From Neurospora intermedia (taxonomy: Eukaryota; Ascomycota; Sordariomycetes; Sordariales; Sordariaceae): a stretch of DNA of 64,000 bases. The notes beneath the pieces were generated by a model, which was not told the DNA's origin, searched no databases, and saw only the letters and a list, made by a program, of their open reading frames with translations. How positions within the stretch are numbered: position 1 is the stretch's first letter; the number at the start of each line of letters is the position of its first letter. The stretch spans positions 3,286,001 to 3,350,000 of the forward strand of contig BTPP01000004.1 of assembly GCA_037102815.1 (NCBI GenBank), in the 5' to 3' direction. The translations under genes were made by a program, and so were the position numbers. Below are positions 11,192-22,940 of the stretch, piece after piece.

Positions 11192-12667
11192 GGTGGCTGC
11201 TGCTGTCCGTAGGACCGCGTGTAATGCTGTCTCACTGTTTTGTGCAACCGTCTCTTGATAGGTACAGGTTGACAATATTTGTGGGTGTAAGCGTGAGAGA
11301 GAATGCGATGGTTGAATGAAAGCGTTTTTGTTGATGCGCTTTGCTCTCCCGCCTTATCAATTGAGTTGTTTGCCCCTAAGATTCGTTGGAACTTGGAAGC
11401 CCAGTTCACCTTGCTCTTTGTTGTGTCCTTGTTTTGTGGGTTTGGCAGACAGGAGATACGTCACTTGAATTGAGAGCCGCCCTGAGGATTCATGAGCGGT
11501 CGGTCAAAGAGTTATAGAGTACAAAGTGAAGTGAGGCTCAAGATAACGATGCAAAAATGCAAAGTCAACAAAAAGAGCTGAACAAAGGAAAGATGAGTCG
11601 ACCTGGTTACAATCCAATTCGAGTCATACATGGTGAAAAGTCTGATGGTCGCATGACTAGTTTGAATCCTTTGCCTCTTCACATCCGCAAACCGGTTCCC
11701 CCAAGACCCAAGGTTGACCCGCCTGCAAGATACGTGTAATGCATCCTCGGCGGCGGCAAAAGAGCCCTTAAAAACATGCACGTCTCAGGCGGCTCAAGCA
11801 TCCCGGGCTGTGGATCCCGCTTGTGGGGTACGTCAACCGCTAGATGAAACCCTAGTACAACAACATCCAACAACAGCATAAGAACCCATCGAGGGAAACC
11901 CGGGTTTCTGATAGACCGAAAACAGACTGTTGGTTTAGAACTTTTCCTTCTTCTGCCTGTTGGGTTTGAAAAGTCATGATGGACTGGAAAAAAAATGTGG
12001 TATGTTATGATTATTGCTCTAACATTCCAGTGTTTCATCTCAAAAACTACTTCGAAAACTATCCGTGTTGAAGATACTGGAGACAGTGAAACCAAAGTGT
12101 TCAGTTTAGGATTGTGCATTTGTCCAAAAATTGCCCAATCTACATAACAATTTATCATGTGGTGGTGTTACATCGATTTGATCCAAAGTTGAGATTTGGG
12201 CATTTGCATTGATTCGTCCCAGAGCTCCTATTGGCTCCTTCTCAGGCTTTGTATCCTTTCCAAGTCAAGTTCGTTCTTTCAAATCTTGGCACACAAAATG
12301 TCAGGGAAAGGCACAGAAACGACGAGGAATCAAGATCTGGGTTTTGAAAAGAATCAAAAAAAAAAACCGTAAGGGATTCGTGTAGGACCCTGTTCTTAGA
12401 CCCGGGGTTTTACTATGGATCCGGACAACACGATTGAACAGGGCGCCAGTATTGGTGATCTCTGGTGTTGAGAATAACGGATATTGTAGTTTTTGAAGAG
12501 GTATCGAGTATCGATGTTGAAGAAATACAATGCCATTGTGTGTGCAAGCCCCCTTTTTTTCCCATATCCGTTGAGGCCATGATTATCAACAACCCAAAAA
12601 TCTATAAATGCATGATATACCCAGAATACTACAAACCAGTCCAACAACCACGACAACCAGATCCCTA
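11192..12667. other. Intergenic region between PQ-loop gene and utp3
   Basis: Two ATG-started frames overlap here: 11557-11739 (+, 60 codons, Pro-rich) and 12158-11679 (-, 159 codons). Neither shows a family motif, and their overlap argues that at most one is real. Long A runs occur near 11990 and 12355. I support no gene. Confidence 0.4.
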
Positions 12668-14607
12668 TCAAGAAAGCTTGATACTCTTGACCAAGCCCGT
12701 CTTGATACCCGACAGTTCTCCCTGGTATCCGCCCTTGCCCTCGCCGCCCTTGTACACGGCCTTGACGCTCTTGAGCTTCTTCTGCTTCTCCGCGTACTTC
12801 ATCCTCTTCTTGACACGCGGGTTGCGGTTCTCCTTCTTGCGATGCGGCGTGAGGCCCTTGTTCTTCTGGATCTGGTAGTTGATTTGTCGCTTGCCGTCGG
12901 GGCCGATCGTCGTCTCCTCCACGACCCGAGCGCCCTTGGCCGCCGCCAAAGCCTCGTACTTGGCCGCCTTGTCCTCCTTCTTCTTGGCCGCGTTGTGCGC
13001 CACCATGTCGTAGTACTCGTCCTCCTCGCCGCGCACCTGCTTGGCAACGGCCTTGTCCTCGTCGTCGCTGTCGCCCTCGCCCAGCACAGCGCCGTGCTTG
13101 CTGTCCTTCTTGCCGCGCTTCTCGGCCTCGGCGTTGAGCCGTGCTTGTCTGTCTCTCTGCGGAAAAAGTCAGTACGCGACAACTCAAAACGTTCGGGCAA
13201 TGTCCAACTTACAAATCTCTCACGGTAGGGAAGATCGTCATCACCACCGGCGTTACGACCCGCATCCGCACGCTTGGCGGACTTGGACACAATCTGGGAG
13301 GTGTAGAATTTAAGACTCTTCTTGCGAGCAGCCTTCTCCTTGGCCACGTGAGCCTCAAGGATCTCCTCGTCACCAAAGTCGGAGCGCTCATCGTCATCGC
13401 GCTTGTCCACCTTGACAGACTTCTTGCTGGCCTTGGTTGCCGTCTTGGTGGTTTCAAGCAAACTGGAGAGATCGGCAAGAGACTGCTCGACAGCCCTGGC
13501 CTTCTTGGCCTTCTCGGCCTCCTTCTTCGCCTTGGCCTTGAGCTCAGCCTTGGATTCGCGCTTGTTCTTCTTAAGCATATTCTTGAAGTCCTCCATATCG
13601 TCGTCAGACAGGTCGCCATACTCGCCCCCATCTTCGGGTGGCGAAAGCATGCCGCTGGTCGAGGAGACGCTCTTGAGCGGCTTGAGTTCCTTGACCTTGA
13701 GCCAGGCCTCGCGACAGCTCATTAACGTGCCCATAACCTCGTGGTCCCTGAGTTCCGTAGGGCTGATCGTCTTGGAAACACCTTGGCTGTCTCTTGCTGG
13801 CGAAGTCAGGATAGCGAAATAACTGGCGAGTGAAGCGATGTAGCACCCAAGAGTCCAGAACTTGACCATCTCCAGAGACTTGGCAGGCTTGCCCTCGGCC
13901 TCTTTTTGGAGAGTTGTGAGAATCGGCTGCAGCTCCCTAAACTCCTGTGCCAGGTAGTCAAACTCGGGGTATCGGCTCTGTAGAAGCTTGTATCTTTCTT
14001 CCGGCCCCATGTCCTCTGTGACTTCGATCTCATTGAGTTTTTCGGTAATGACGTCCTCCTCTCCCTCGGCCTCCTCCTTGGTCCCTAGCCATTCGCTCTC
14101 GTCAAACGCGAAATCGGCCTCAGACATTTTGGCCAACTTCTTTGCCTGGAGCCTTTTTGCCTCAGCCTCTTCCTCCAAGGCATCGGCCTCGGTCTCGATC
14201 TGGTCGGCATTGTAGTAGTCCTTTCTGGAGGAACCCCACCATCCTTCGTCGCCTTCTTCCTCCTCTTCACCACCCATCTCTTCGTCGGAAAGTACTGTTG
14301 TCTTGACCTTCTTGCCCTTCGCGGGCGCGGCGTCTTCGTGTTCGCTCTCCTCGTCGGATTCGTCCTCTTCAAAAACTTCCTCGTCAGAAGCCTCTAGGAA
14401 CTCCTCCTCCTTGTCTTGACGCCTGCGCTTGGATTGTCTGCCATCATCGCTGTCGTCAAAGTCAATGCGATCCTGGTTCTCCCAGTATTCGTCTTCGGAG
14501 TTGGCGACATCTTTGTAAGTCTTGACGGTAAGGCGGGCGTCCTTGGCGTCGACCTCGCGAGGCTCGGCGGGGCCGGTCGGTCTCGGGGCTTTTCTTTTCT
14601 TGGCCAT
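12668..14607 (-). CDS. utp3: U3 snoRNP / SSU processome protein Utp3 (Sas10)
   Basis: Exons 14607-13213 and 13156-12668 (627 aa) encode the Sas10/Utp3 protein. It works in the nucleolar small-subunit processome with U3 snoRNA during 18S rRNA maturation; in yeast it was also named for a silencing phenotype. The N-terminus is basic (MAKKRKAPRP), followed by a long Asp/Glu-rich region (about 45-200). A Sas10/Utp3/C1D helical domain follows (about 200-310, GPEERYKLLQSRYPEF and FWTLGCYIASLASYF). The conserved C-terminal Sas10 domain holds NYQIQKNKGLTPHRKKENRN and PRVKKRMKYAEKQKKLKS. The 56 bp intron (GTAAGT, branch-like TACTGAC, CAG) falls in phase 0 just before RDRQARLNAEAEKRG. The gene is divergent from tsc10 across 668 bp. 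Confidence 0.93.
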
Positions 14608-15275
14608 TTTTACGATTGTGTCCCGTTTATCTATTCAGACGGGTTGATGGTGTCTGGCGCGGCTGAGAGACGTTAGACGTGAAAATGCTGCCAAAAGGCA
14701 CTTGGAGATGCTCGTTGAATGGGCTGGTGGGTTCGTTCGCTAGGCGGGCAACAAATGTTGAAGCGGCAGAATTTTTTTGCTCTTGTCAATTTGCGATCCA
14801 TTCCCAGCGGAACCTCGACCGCTCAGCTCCACTCTCATGCAGGCCGCCTAACCCCACAATTGAAGATGCTCCACAGTTACATCTGAAATGGTCAAAGCTT
14901 CCATCCCGTCCTCAGGGTCGACGGGAAGCTCCAAGATGCCCCCCAGGCCTGCCAGGTTTACGTTGACATGACCTCAATGGGTTATGACAGTTGAGAAAAC
15001 CGCTGGAGAAGACTCGAAATCGCCAATCTGAACCATTACATATTTTTCCAAAAGCTTCATTTTCCTACGGAGTGCGAAGAAATCGGTCAAATCATCACCT
15101 ACATATCAACAAGTCACTTACAGACAGGGGTGCAAGCTCCAGTACGACGGGAACTGCTGACAGCATCCACTAAATTTACGCCGTAGAGGTACTCGTTCGC
15201 ACTCTAGAATAGCTTAGGCGCGCCGCGTCAACAATTCCACTTTCCTCGAGCCCGATCTTCTTCCACGATCCAAGG
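14608..15275. promoter_or_regulatory. Shared divergent promoter region of utp3 and tsc10
   Basis: These 668 bp separate the two start codons and must contain both promoters. I see no coding frame. A GC-rich GGCGCGCCGCG stretch near 15218-15228 lies on the tsc10 side. Confidence 0.5.
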
Positions 15276-16434
15276 ATGAACCATTATTTCTTCTCAGAGC
15301 CGTTGATGGAACAACTGAAAACCCTCAGCACCTCCTGGTCTCTTCCAGTTGCAGCTATCGTCGCGGCCATTGGCATATTTGCTACAATGGGTTTCTTCAG
15401 CTCCAAAAACCACATGCCAGTCGAGGGCCGGGTATGCGCCCCGAAGCCTAACCTGACCTGACCCGACCTCCAAACAACACTAACTCAACCCCTGTCACCA
15501 GACCGTCCTCCTGACCGGTGCCTCGGAAGGTATGGGCCGCTCAGCGGCCATCCAACTTTCGCAAAAGGGAGCCAATGTCATCCTCGTCTCGCGCAACGTT
15601 GGGCGCCTTGAAGAAGCCCTTGTCGACGTCCGCGCCGCCGCCAAGAACCCGTCCACACAACGCTTCACTTACATCTCAGCCGACGTTTCCGAGCACGACT
15701 ACGCCGCCGCGGTCCTCGCCGAAGCCATCGCCTGGAATGGCGGGCGCTCCCCGGACATCGTTTGGTGCGTGGCCGGCATGTCGACGCCTCTGCTGTGGAC
15801 CGATGATGACAGCATGGTGGCCGCGCGCCGCAACATGGACGTCAACTACTTTGGGTCGGCGGAGATGTCGCGGGCGATTCTGAGGGAGTGGCTGGCGCCC
15901 GAGAACAGCACGGGACCCAAGGGAGAGCCGAAGCACTTGGTGTTTACGGCGTCAATGTTGGCGCTGTTTGCGATTTTGGGCTATGGCCCGTACACCCCAA
16001 CCAAGTGGGCGCTGAGAGGACTGGCGGATACTCTGGCGATGGAGGTAAATTACTACCCGGATAACCCGGTCAAGGTGCATGTTGTGTATCCCGGCACGAT
16101 TGTATCGCCGGGCTACGAGAGGGAGAATCAGACGAAGCCGGACATCACGGTGGAGCTGGAAAAGGACGAGCCGGCGGAGAGCCCGGATACGGTAGCAAAG
16201 AGGGCGATTGCCGGGCTGGAGGCTGGCAAGTACTTTGTCGATGTGTCATTCCTGGGAAGGCTGATGCAGTGCGGAATCATGGGCGGGTCGCCGAGGAACA
16301 ACTGGGTGCTGGACACGTTGATGGGGTGGTTCATACCGATCATTTACTTCTTCGTGTTGAGGGGGATGAACTCAACGATTGTGAAGTGGGCGAGGGAAAA
16401 GGGGCATCCTTTTACGCATCCCAAGAAGAAGTGA
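15276..16434 (+). CDS. tsc10: 3-ketosphinganine reductase (Tsc10/KDSR)
   Basis: Exons 15276-15431 and 15502-16434 (362 aa) encode the short-chain dehydrogenase that reduces 3-ketosphinganine to dihydrosphingosine with NADPH. This is the second step of sphingolipid synthesis, on the cytosolic face of the ER. A hydrophobic segment at about 20-42 (VAAIVAAIGIFATMGFF) should anchor the N-terminus. The Rossmann motif TGASEGMG is at 57-64. The active-site pair lies in YTPTK (Tyr216, Lys220). A second hydrophobic stretch (about 320-340) and a Lys-rich tail (HPKKK) follow; the tail loosely resembles ER-retention signals. The 70 bp intron has a GTATGC donor and falls in phase 0 just before TVLLTGASEG. 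I kept the first ATG because it leaves the whole anchor intact. Confidence 0.9.
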
Positions 16435-17798
16435 TGCGCTGGTTGGATCTGTTCTTTTGTATGGATACATATATGATATCTATGAACATAAAATACTTAG
16501 TGTAATAACTTTTTTATAATAGACCGATGTCAGCCTAAAGACAACTTGGACAGCCGTCTCCTATGTAAGACACTCACCTCGAAGTCAAAGCACCACTTCT
16601 TCATCGCGGTCCGGATGCGTTTTGAGACCAAGAGTGAGCAATACATACTTAGTTGATGACAACGGCTTTATACCATGCCTACGTTGTCCAGCAACAAGTG
16701 TATATTCCGATGCCATGACGTTTGGAGCAGCACTTGGTGAGTGCGGAGACAGAAAAGTGACTAAAAACCATGGCATACCCCTGTTGCGGGCTATACGAGT
16801 CTTCTGGGAGAACCTGCTCTTACTGAATAATAGTTCTAGACTTACAGATTGTATCAATGGAAGGTGTGAGCTTCGGTTCAGAGCTTTTGACTTACGCCAG
16901 TATACATCCATGTGAATAGGTATCAGCTGGTGGACTAACTCAATACTTCATCCATTCCCCACTTCCCGTTCCTACGATTATCGGGCCAGCACCGTGAACT
17001 GACATACATCATTCCAACACTATAGTCATCATTCCCACTCCATCTGGTCTCTCTTACACACTCAATTTCTAGACTTTGGGGGATTTCACTGACTTCTCTG
17101 ACACGTAGGTACTTACAGTAGATGCCTCTGTTTCTACAAGTCCCCCCTTATGTAGAAAGCCCTTCAATGCAATGAATTCTTTTCCGCTTTTAGAGCTGCA
17201 AACTGCAAGTTACAACGCCTTCCAACAAATCTACAAGTACAGACGCACTTTCATGCTTGGATACCAGGGATACATAGAACATTTTGATCTCCTAGACTGA
17301 GCGATTTACTCCACTTTTCTGATGGCACTTGACCATCTACGAGGATCGAGGCGGGAGGGGCAGAAGGCACGGATAATATTCAATGATTGGACCATCATCT
17401 TCGTTGTGAGTGTTTTGTGGCTTGTGCGCTCTCACACAGCAGGTGGGTGTCTGTGCACAGTTGCACAAGCCGAGTGATGGACACTGGCTCGCAGTTGCCG
17501 CCACCCTTTGGCTGCTGGTTGCCTGCCGGTGACTGCCCGCCAGCTAAAATGTCGCGTCCGTCGAGCGGTGTCCCGCCGATCCAGCCGTTCCTTGGACACC
17601 CGCACCACCTTTCTCTCCTCTCCTCCCCAAACTTGTCGCCCGACCTTTGGAACACCAGCTGATGACAGCTGCTCAACACCAACTCACCCTACCAAGCGCC
17701 ATTACCAGCCCATACAGCGACGACCAGCTCGCGACACCTGGTAACCGCCTGTCATTGCTGCCAACTGGTACCAGCAACCCGGTCCCCAGCGGACGAGT
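16435..17798. other. Intergenic region upstream of the DUF3716 gene
   Basis: Only short overlapping frames are present. The segment 17580-17798 is CCA- and CAC-rich, like a fungal 5' leader, and probably belongs to the transcript starting before 17799. An ATG-started minus-strand frame (16911-16585, 108 codons) has no recognisable feature. Confidence 0.4.
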
Positions 17799-19686
17799 AT
17801 GAAACCATCGCCAATCCGCCCTGTCGCTGGCCCCGGATCCGGTGTCCAGCGCGGTGCTGTCGGTCAGGTTCCCGGAGCTGTCGGCCAGGTCCAGGTCGGC
17901 TCCGTGGGACTTCAGGCCGGCTCTGCCCCCGGCCAAGGCCAAGTCCCAGCCTCGCGACTGACTCCGGGCCCCGGCCCAACCAAAGTGACCAAGCCGACCA
18001 CCCCGGCACGTTCTCGCACTGGCGCCAGTCCTCACTCGCTGGTCCGAAACAGCCAGCTTGTCCAGCAGCTGGCTGCTCACGAAGCTCAGCTCCAGCAGTT
18101 CCAACAGCAACAGCAGCTGCAACAACAGCAGCAACAACAACAACACCAACAGCACCAACAACAACAACAAAATCTGGCTACCAACTTGAGCCCCGATCAG
18201 GACCCTAACCACGTTAACCAGATCCATCCCCAACTTCAGGCCCAGCTTCAGCTCCAGCATCAGCAGGCTCAGGAGCACGACCTCCACAGCCATCACCTGC
18301 AACAGCATCAGCCAGATCAAACCCAGGATCATCTTCAGCATCAACAGGAGCAACATCAGGAGCCTGATATTGACCAGGATTCCCTTAAACCAGACCCGTC
18401 CGCCTACGACGACCCTACGGCCAGGATGGGCACTGAAGAGTATGCTGCCGCAGCTGCTGCTGCCGTCATGGAGACGGGTCTTGGTCAGCCCGGCTCCCTG
18501 AATGATGGCACTGGCGAGCCGGATGTTGACGCCGAGATGGAGGACCAGGATGCCTCTGCCGCTGCGAACTCGGGACTCGGCGGCCATGTTGACCTTAGTG
18601 GTGCCGGCATGCTAGGTAACCCAGGTGCCCCTGGTGGTGTGCCTCAACCCTCTCCCCAGGACCACTCTCAACATCAACAACACCAGCACCAGCAGCAACA
18701 ACATCAACACCATCAGCAACAACAGCAGCAGCAGCAGCATCAACAGCAACAGCAGCAGGCCGATATGCTTCAGGGCCTTGGACAGCCCCAGGCCCATCCT
18801 CATCAACATCAGCACCAACCCCCTGTTGCCCCCATGGGCCAGCCCCAGCAGATGCAGCCGTCCCCTCATCAGCACTCAATGGACCCTCAGCTATCCAAGA
18901 GCACGGAGGATATGGCTCATGAATCCGGTTATGGCCAGCTAAACGTCGAGAGTGCTCTTGCCAAGAGATTGGCTCGTGAGCCGGGTCATCGTCTTGCCCA
19001 GCAGAGGCGCCCTGAGCAAGTGCTGAACTTGGCACGTAGAAGCAATGTTGAAGCTCTGTTCGCTCACATTGCTGGTGAGCCGGCTCGCGTCCCTTGTAAG
19101 AATTGCCACAAGGGCCACGGTCCATGGACCAGCTGCATTGTGGTGGACGGCCAGATGTGCGGCAGCTGTGCCAATTGCTGGTTTAATGCCAGTGGTGCCA
19201 GATGCAGTTTTCACGGTAAGCTTTCCTCAGATGCTTGCAAATGCGACGATGAGCTACAATGCTAACATCACGGTCTCAGAAACGCGCAATCCCCAAAATT
19301 CTCAACAGCAGCAGCACAATGCGGCGATCCTGCCGAACGGGGCGAACGGTGGAATTAATATTTCAGCTGACCCCAATGCCTTTAGGTTTGGCACTCCTCA
19401 CCCGCTTGGTACTCATGCTGCCCTTGCTGCTCCTGCTCCCGTGAGTGCTATCGCTCCAGCAGCTCCCTCGATGAGCAATCCAATGCTTCAGCACATGCTG
19501 AATCGGGCCCTGTCCGAGGTACGGAGCGCGGACAAGGCTACCCGACAACTCATTCTCATGGAATGTGCTGCCAAAAAACTGGCGTTAAAGATGGTCGATT
19601 ACGAGGAGCTTATTAGCTCCCAGGAGCAGTCAGGGAACGCCGGAGGACCTGGCCAGCAGGGCTTGGGTGAAGATGCGGGTGCATAG
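17799..19686 (+). CDS. Gln/His-rich protein with DUF3716 cysteine domain
   Basis: Exons 17799-19215 and 19280-19686 (607 aa). Residues about 85-390 are low-complexity, dominated by Gln, His and Pro, with runs such as QQQQQLQQQQQQQQ at about 102-115. A Cys-rich module follows (about 425-472). It has CKNCHKGHGPWTSC, CGSCANCWF and a final RCSFH split by the intron; this is the DUF3716 pattern of filamentous fungi, probably metal-binding. The 64 bp intron (GTAAGC, CAG) then leads into another Gln-rich linker and an Ala/Pro-rich region. The C-terminal helix (about 555-590, LNRALSEVRSADKATRQLI) looks well folded. The layout suggests a nuclear regulator or condensate-forming protein, but this is inference. 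The gene is convergent with the Smr gene. Confidence 0.75.
18085..18172 (+). repeat. CAG/CAA trinucleotide-rich tract
   Basis: This imperfect CAG/CAA tract encodes the first poly-Gln block of the DUF3716 protein. A second CAN-rich block encoding Gln and His lies at about 18660-18760. Their complement gives long Leu-rich antisense frames that are not genes. Confidence 0.8.
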
Positions 19687-21154
19687 GAAGAAAACGCTCC
19701 TGATTTACAATTGGAGAACTTCTCACTCGTTCCAGACTTAGAGGACTTTATGGGCATACATATGGCCCCGTCGGCTTCATCCTGATCGTGCGGCTCTTTT
19801 CACGACGCCAAAATCTTCCCGTCCTGCAACTCGACCATCAATCCAGGACCCAGCATGGGTCATGACTGTCCGCACAACCACGCAGTTGCGTGAATATACT
19901 CTTGCTACCCGATTCGCATGCGAAAGTATCATCACCCCATATTTAACCTTTCGACATATCACAGCAGAAATTTGGTTCCTTTCGAAGGATCAAGGGTCAC
20001 GAAAGCCTTGTCCACATAAAACCACTACCAACACCTTTTCGTTTCTTCGTTTGGGGGCTTCCTAGAGAATTTATTATTAGGCTGATTGGATGGAATGGGG
20101 GAAAAGACAAATCTTAGCCGGGACAGATACTTTGATATTTTTTTCTTCAGACTCGTATGTCGATAGTGGCACGGATGCAAATCTACCAGCGATACCCAAG
20201 TCCAGCCCCAAACCCTCCTCTTCAAGGCAGGAAGCAATTTGACAATGCCTGCAGCCTAATCTTGGTCTTTGCCTTTTTGCTTTCTTTTCTCTCCCATGGC
20301 CCTCTTCATCATAGCTTAACCCCTTATTTCCTGGCCGTGTTGTTTAATGCACAGATTACGAGCTCTTGATAGCATCTCTTTTGGGTTATGCGATTTTCTT
20401 TCTGGCAAGCGTCATTTGTGGCGTGCTCTAGTTGGGTTTTGGTTGATTTCCCGGCAGTTATTTCAAAAACACGTTATTCCTTGTCATGTTTCCGATTGGA
20501 GACGGAAATTTTTGAATGGAGGGTAGGCCAATGATAAGCAAAGAAAGCAGAAGAGTAGGGAAACGGGAAAGATAAGCAATAGGCATCTGAGGTGTGGAGA
20601 GTGAGCAAGAAGAGGAGGGAAACGGCACATCGACGAGTGACTGGAAAAGATTCTTCACTGCGTGGATTGTTTACACAACTGCATAGATTACAGACTGTTA
20701 GGTCAATTAAGGTTGTTTAGCTTCCGGCTTTTCACTTTGTATACCCGTCCTGCCATGCCTGTTTTAATGTTTATATTCGCTCGCGCTGCCCTTTGCACAC
20801 GATCGCAAGATGGCAATCCGGCTTGACCATAAGTCATTAGGTAGATCCAGAGGAATTGTTGAAACGGTAAGTTGGATTCTCTTGAAGATCCTTTGTCTTC
20901 TCTGCTACAAATAATCTCATCTTCTGTCCTACAATCATTCGCTCGCAAACATGGTATCTCTGGAAAAGCCTCTCAAAACAGATATCTAAGTCTAGCCAAT
21001 TCAACTACGCAGAATCGCTTTTTGGAGTCGCTCGCTCATCTCAAAATCATTATCATCAAACCCAACATATCCGACGTCATCGTTACCCAGCATGAAATCC
21101 AAAACCGTATAACACGTAACCTCCAATACCATCCACTGTCCGCCATACCCCCCC
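19687..21154. other. Convergent intergenic region
   Basis: This lies between two stop codons, so it should hold 3' ends. It is AT-richer than its neighbours and has no frame with coding character. Confidence 0.45.
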
Positions 21155-22155
21155 TCACATAACAACGCAGCACTTTTTGAAACAAGCCCCCAACAAATCC
21201 GCCCAAATATCGTCCTCCTGCTGGTTCTGCTGCTGCCCTTGCTGGTGATGTTGCTGTCCGTGCTGCTGTTGCTGCTGTCCCGGATACCCTCCCCCACCTC
21301 CTCCGTGGTGCTGGTTCGGCCTTCCCTCCGACTGATACCCCCCTCCAGGCTGATACCCCGGTGGCTGCTGCGGCAAGCCCGGCAGACCATCGACCCTACC
21401 GCCCGTCAAATCAACATAGATCCGCCCCTCGTTCTCCTCCGCGGCAAAGTTGAGTCCCATCTCGCGACACACCTGCTCCACACGCGGGGCGATTTTGCGT
21501 ACGCCGCCCGCCGAGTGGTTGCCTTTGCCGACGATGACGTGCAGGTGCGTTTGCCCGCGGGCTTGGGCGTCGCGGATGCGTGCCTCCAGAATGTCTTCGG
21601 CTTCTTCGACATAGAGACCGTGCAGGTCGATGGTGTCGGCGGCCACGCGCTCCGGGTGGTTGTTCTCCCGGAAGATGAACTCGGCTGCTTGTTTGTTGAT
21701 TGCGTCCCGCTTGGCTTTGTGCTTTTTGCCGAGGTTGGAGAGGTTTTTGGCTTCGGCGCCGTCGCCGCGTTCGTAGGCTTGGTGGGCCTGGAGGGAGGGG
21801 AGGTGTTAGTTACCTGGGTACTCTACTGTACAAGTGGGTTGGGGGGAGGTGTGGTTTTGGTAATGTGTGAGATCGGATGAACTAGTAGGTGAAATGGGAT
21901 GGGATGGGATGAGATGAGATGGAAGAAAGCGGATGAAAGGTTCGACGAAACATACCTCGTCGAAGTACCTCTTCATCTTATCACCCTCCGCCCGGGCCTC
22001 AGCGCGCAAACGGTCATATTCACTCTCAATTTCCACACTCGTTCTATGGTTGAAGGCTGTGAAAATCTTGGTGAGCTCATGTTCTTCCCTTCCACTCAAT
22101 CACAATGAATGTAGCACATACCTCTATCGCCTAACCTTTCCATAGGAATCGCCAT
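21155..22155 (-). CDS. DUF1771-Smr domain protein with C-terminal CaaX box
   Basis: Exons 22155-22122, 22056-21956 and 21787-21155 (255 aa). Smr domains occur in endonuclease-type and RNA-surveillance proteins; this one resembles the small fungal YPL199C type. The first 110 residues are the helical DUF1771 region (EYDRLRAEARAEG, AHQAYERGDGAEA). The Smr domain follows at about 115-195, with IDLHGLYVEEAEDIL and HVIVGKGNHSAGGVRK. A Gly/Gln/His-rich linker leads to the end CFKKCCVVM. The final CVVM is a CaaX motif identical to that of N-Ras, so farnesylation with palmitoylation of nearby Cys is likely (inference). Intron 1 (65 bp) uses the TTTCACAG acceptor, giving MAIPMERLGDRAFNHR. A nearer acceptor would leave only 38 bp. 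Intron 2 (168 bp) holds GGGAT repeats. Confidence 0.85.
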
Positions 22156-22940
22156 CTTGGTTACGGTCGTCTAGCCCAGAGCCGAATTTTGCGCTTAACT
22201 TGACAAAAAGATGTAAACCACGAACACCGTCTGGAAGCAATACTCAGACGGTTTCTGTATAACGAATGATCGATCCGTGGTCCCCAAGCGGATACTATGT
22301 AGGTAGGCTCCTCACGATGCGCTTGACGGAACGAAAAGGGTATCTCAAGTAACAAAAACCAAGAAAAAAAGAATTCAAACCGGATGAAGAAAAAACTACA
22401 ACATAAAGCAAGAATCACTAGTTCGAAGTGTACAGACTTAGTTGGTAGGGTACAGGGGCCATCATACCGGATGTATGTGTTCAGGGGGTTGGGGGACCAT
22501 GTTCCCGGACCAGCTGAAGCTTGAAGGGTCGCCGTTGGTGGTGGCTGGGGAGGTACCGACGTACCGTTCTTAGGCACGGACACAATTGACCAATCAGAGG
22601 GCGTGAATACAGTGACCGCGGCAGTTGGAGCTAGGTCCCCTCTTCCTCCCCAAAGCCAAGCTTGGAAACTTTCAACACAACATGTTGGACAGCAAATGCC
22701 ATCCTGTGTAATGGCCCGAGTTATCAGATCACGTTTTCTCCTGGCGACATCAATTTTCCTTTCTTATTGATTATCACGGCCCCTCTCGCTATCCTTTCCC
22801 ACGCGGGGCTTTCCATCGTCTTCGTCTCGGCTCAAAGTCGTTGCAAGTCGACATCAACACGATCTTCATCCCAAAGCATGCACAACTGCCAACCCCCTTA
22901 TACTCGGCTCCCATGACACTCCTGGGTCGAACACCTGAAA
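22156..22940. other. Intergenic region between Smr gene and methyltransferase gene
   Basis: This should hold the promoter of the Smr gene and the 3' end of the methyltransferase gene. No convincing frame is present. Confidence 0.45.

Noticed and set aside
17673-18587. Minus-strand 304-codon frame rich in Leu, opposite the DUF3716 gene
   Set aside because: It is the complement of CAG/CAA tracts, which always yields Leu/Val-rich open frames; the plus strand has the Cys domain and proper splicing.
22084-22121. 38-bp version of the first Smr intron
   Set aside because: The 65-bp version ends in a TTTCACAG acceptor and gives the family-like N-terminus GDRAFNHR, so the short version is less likely.
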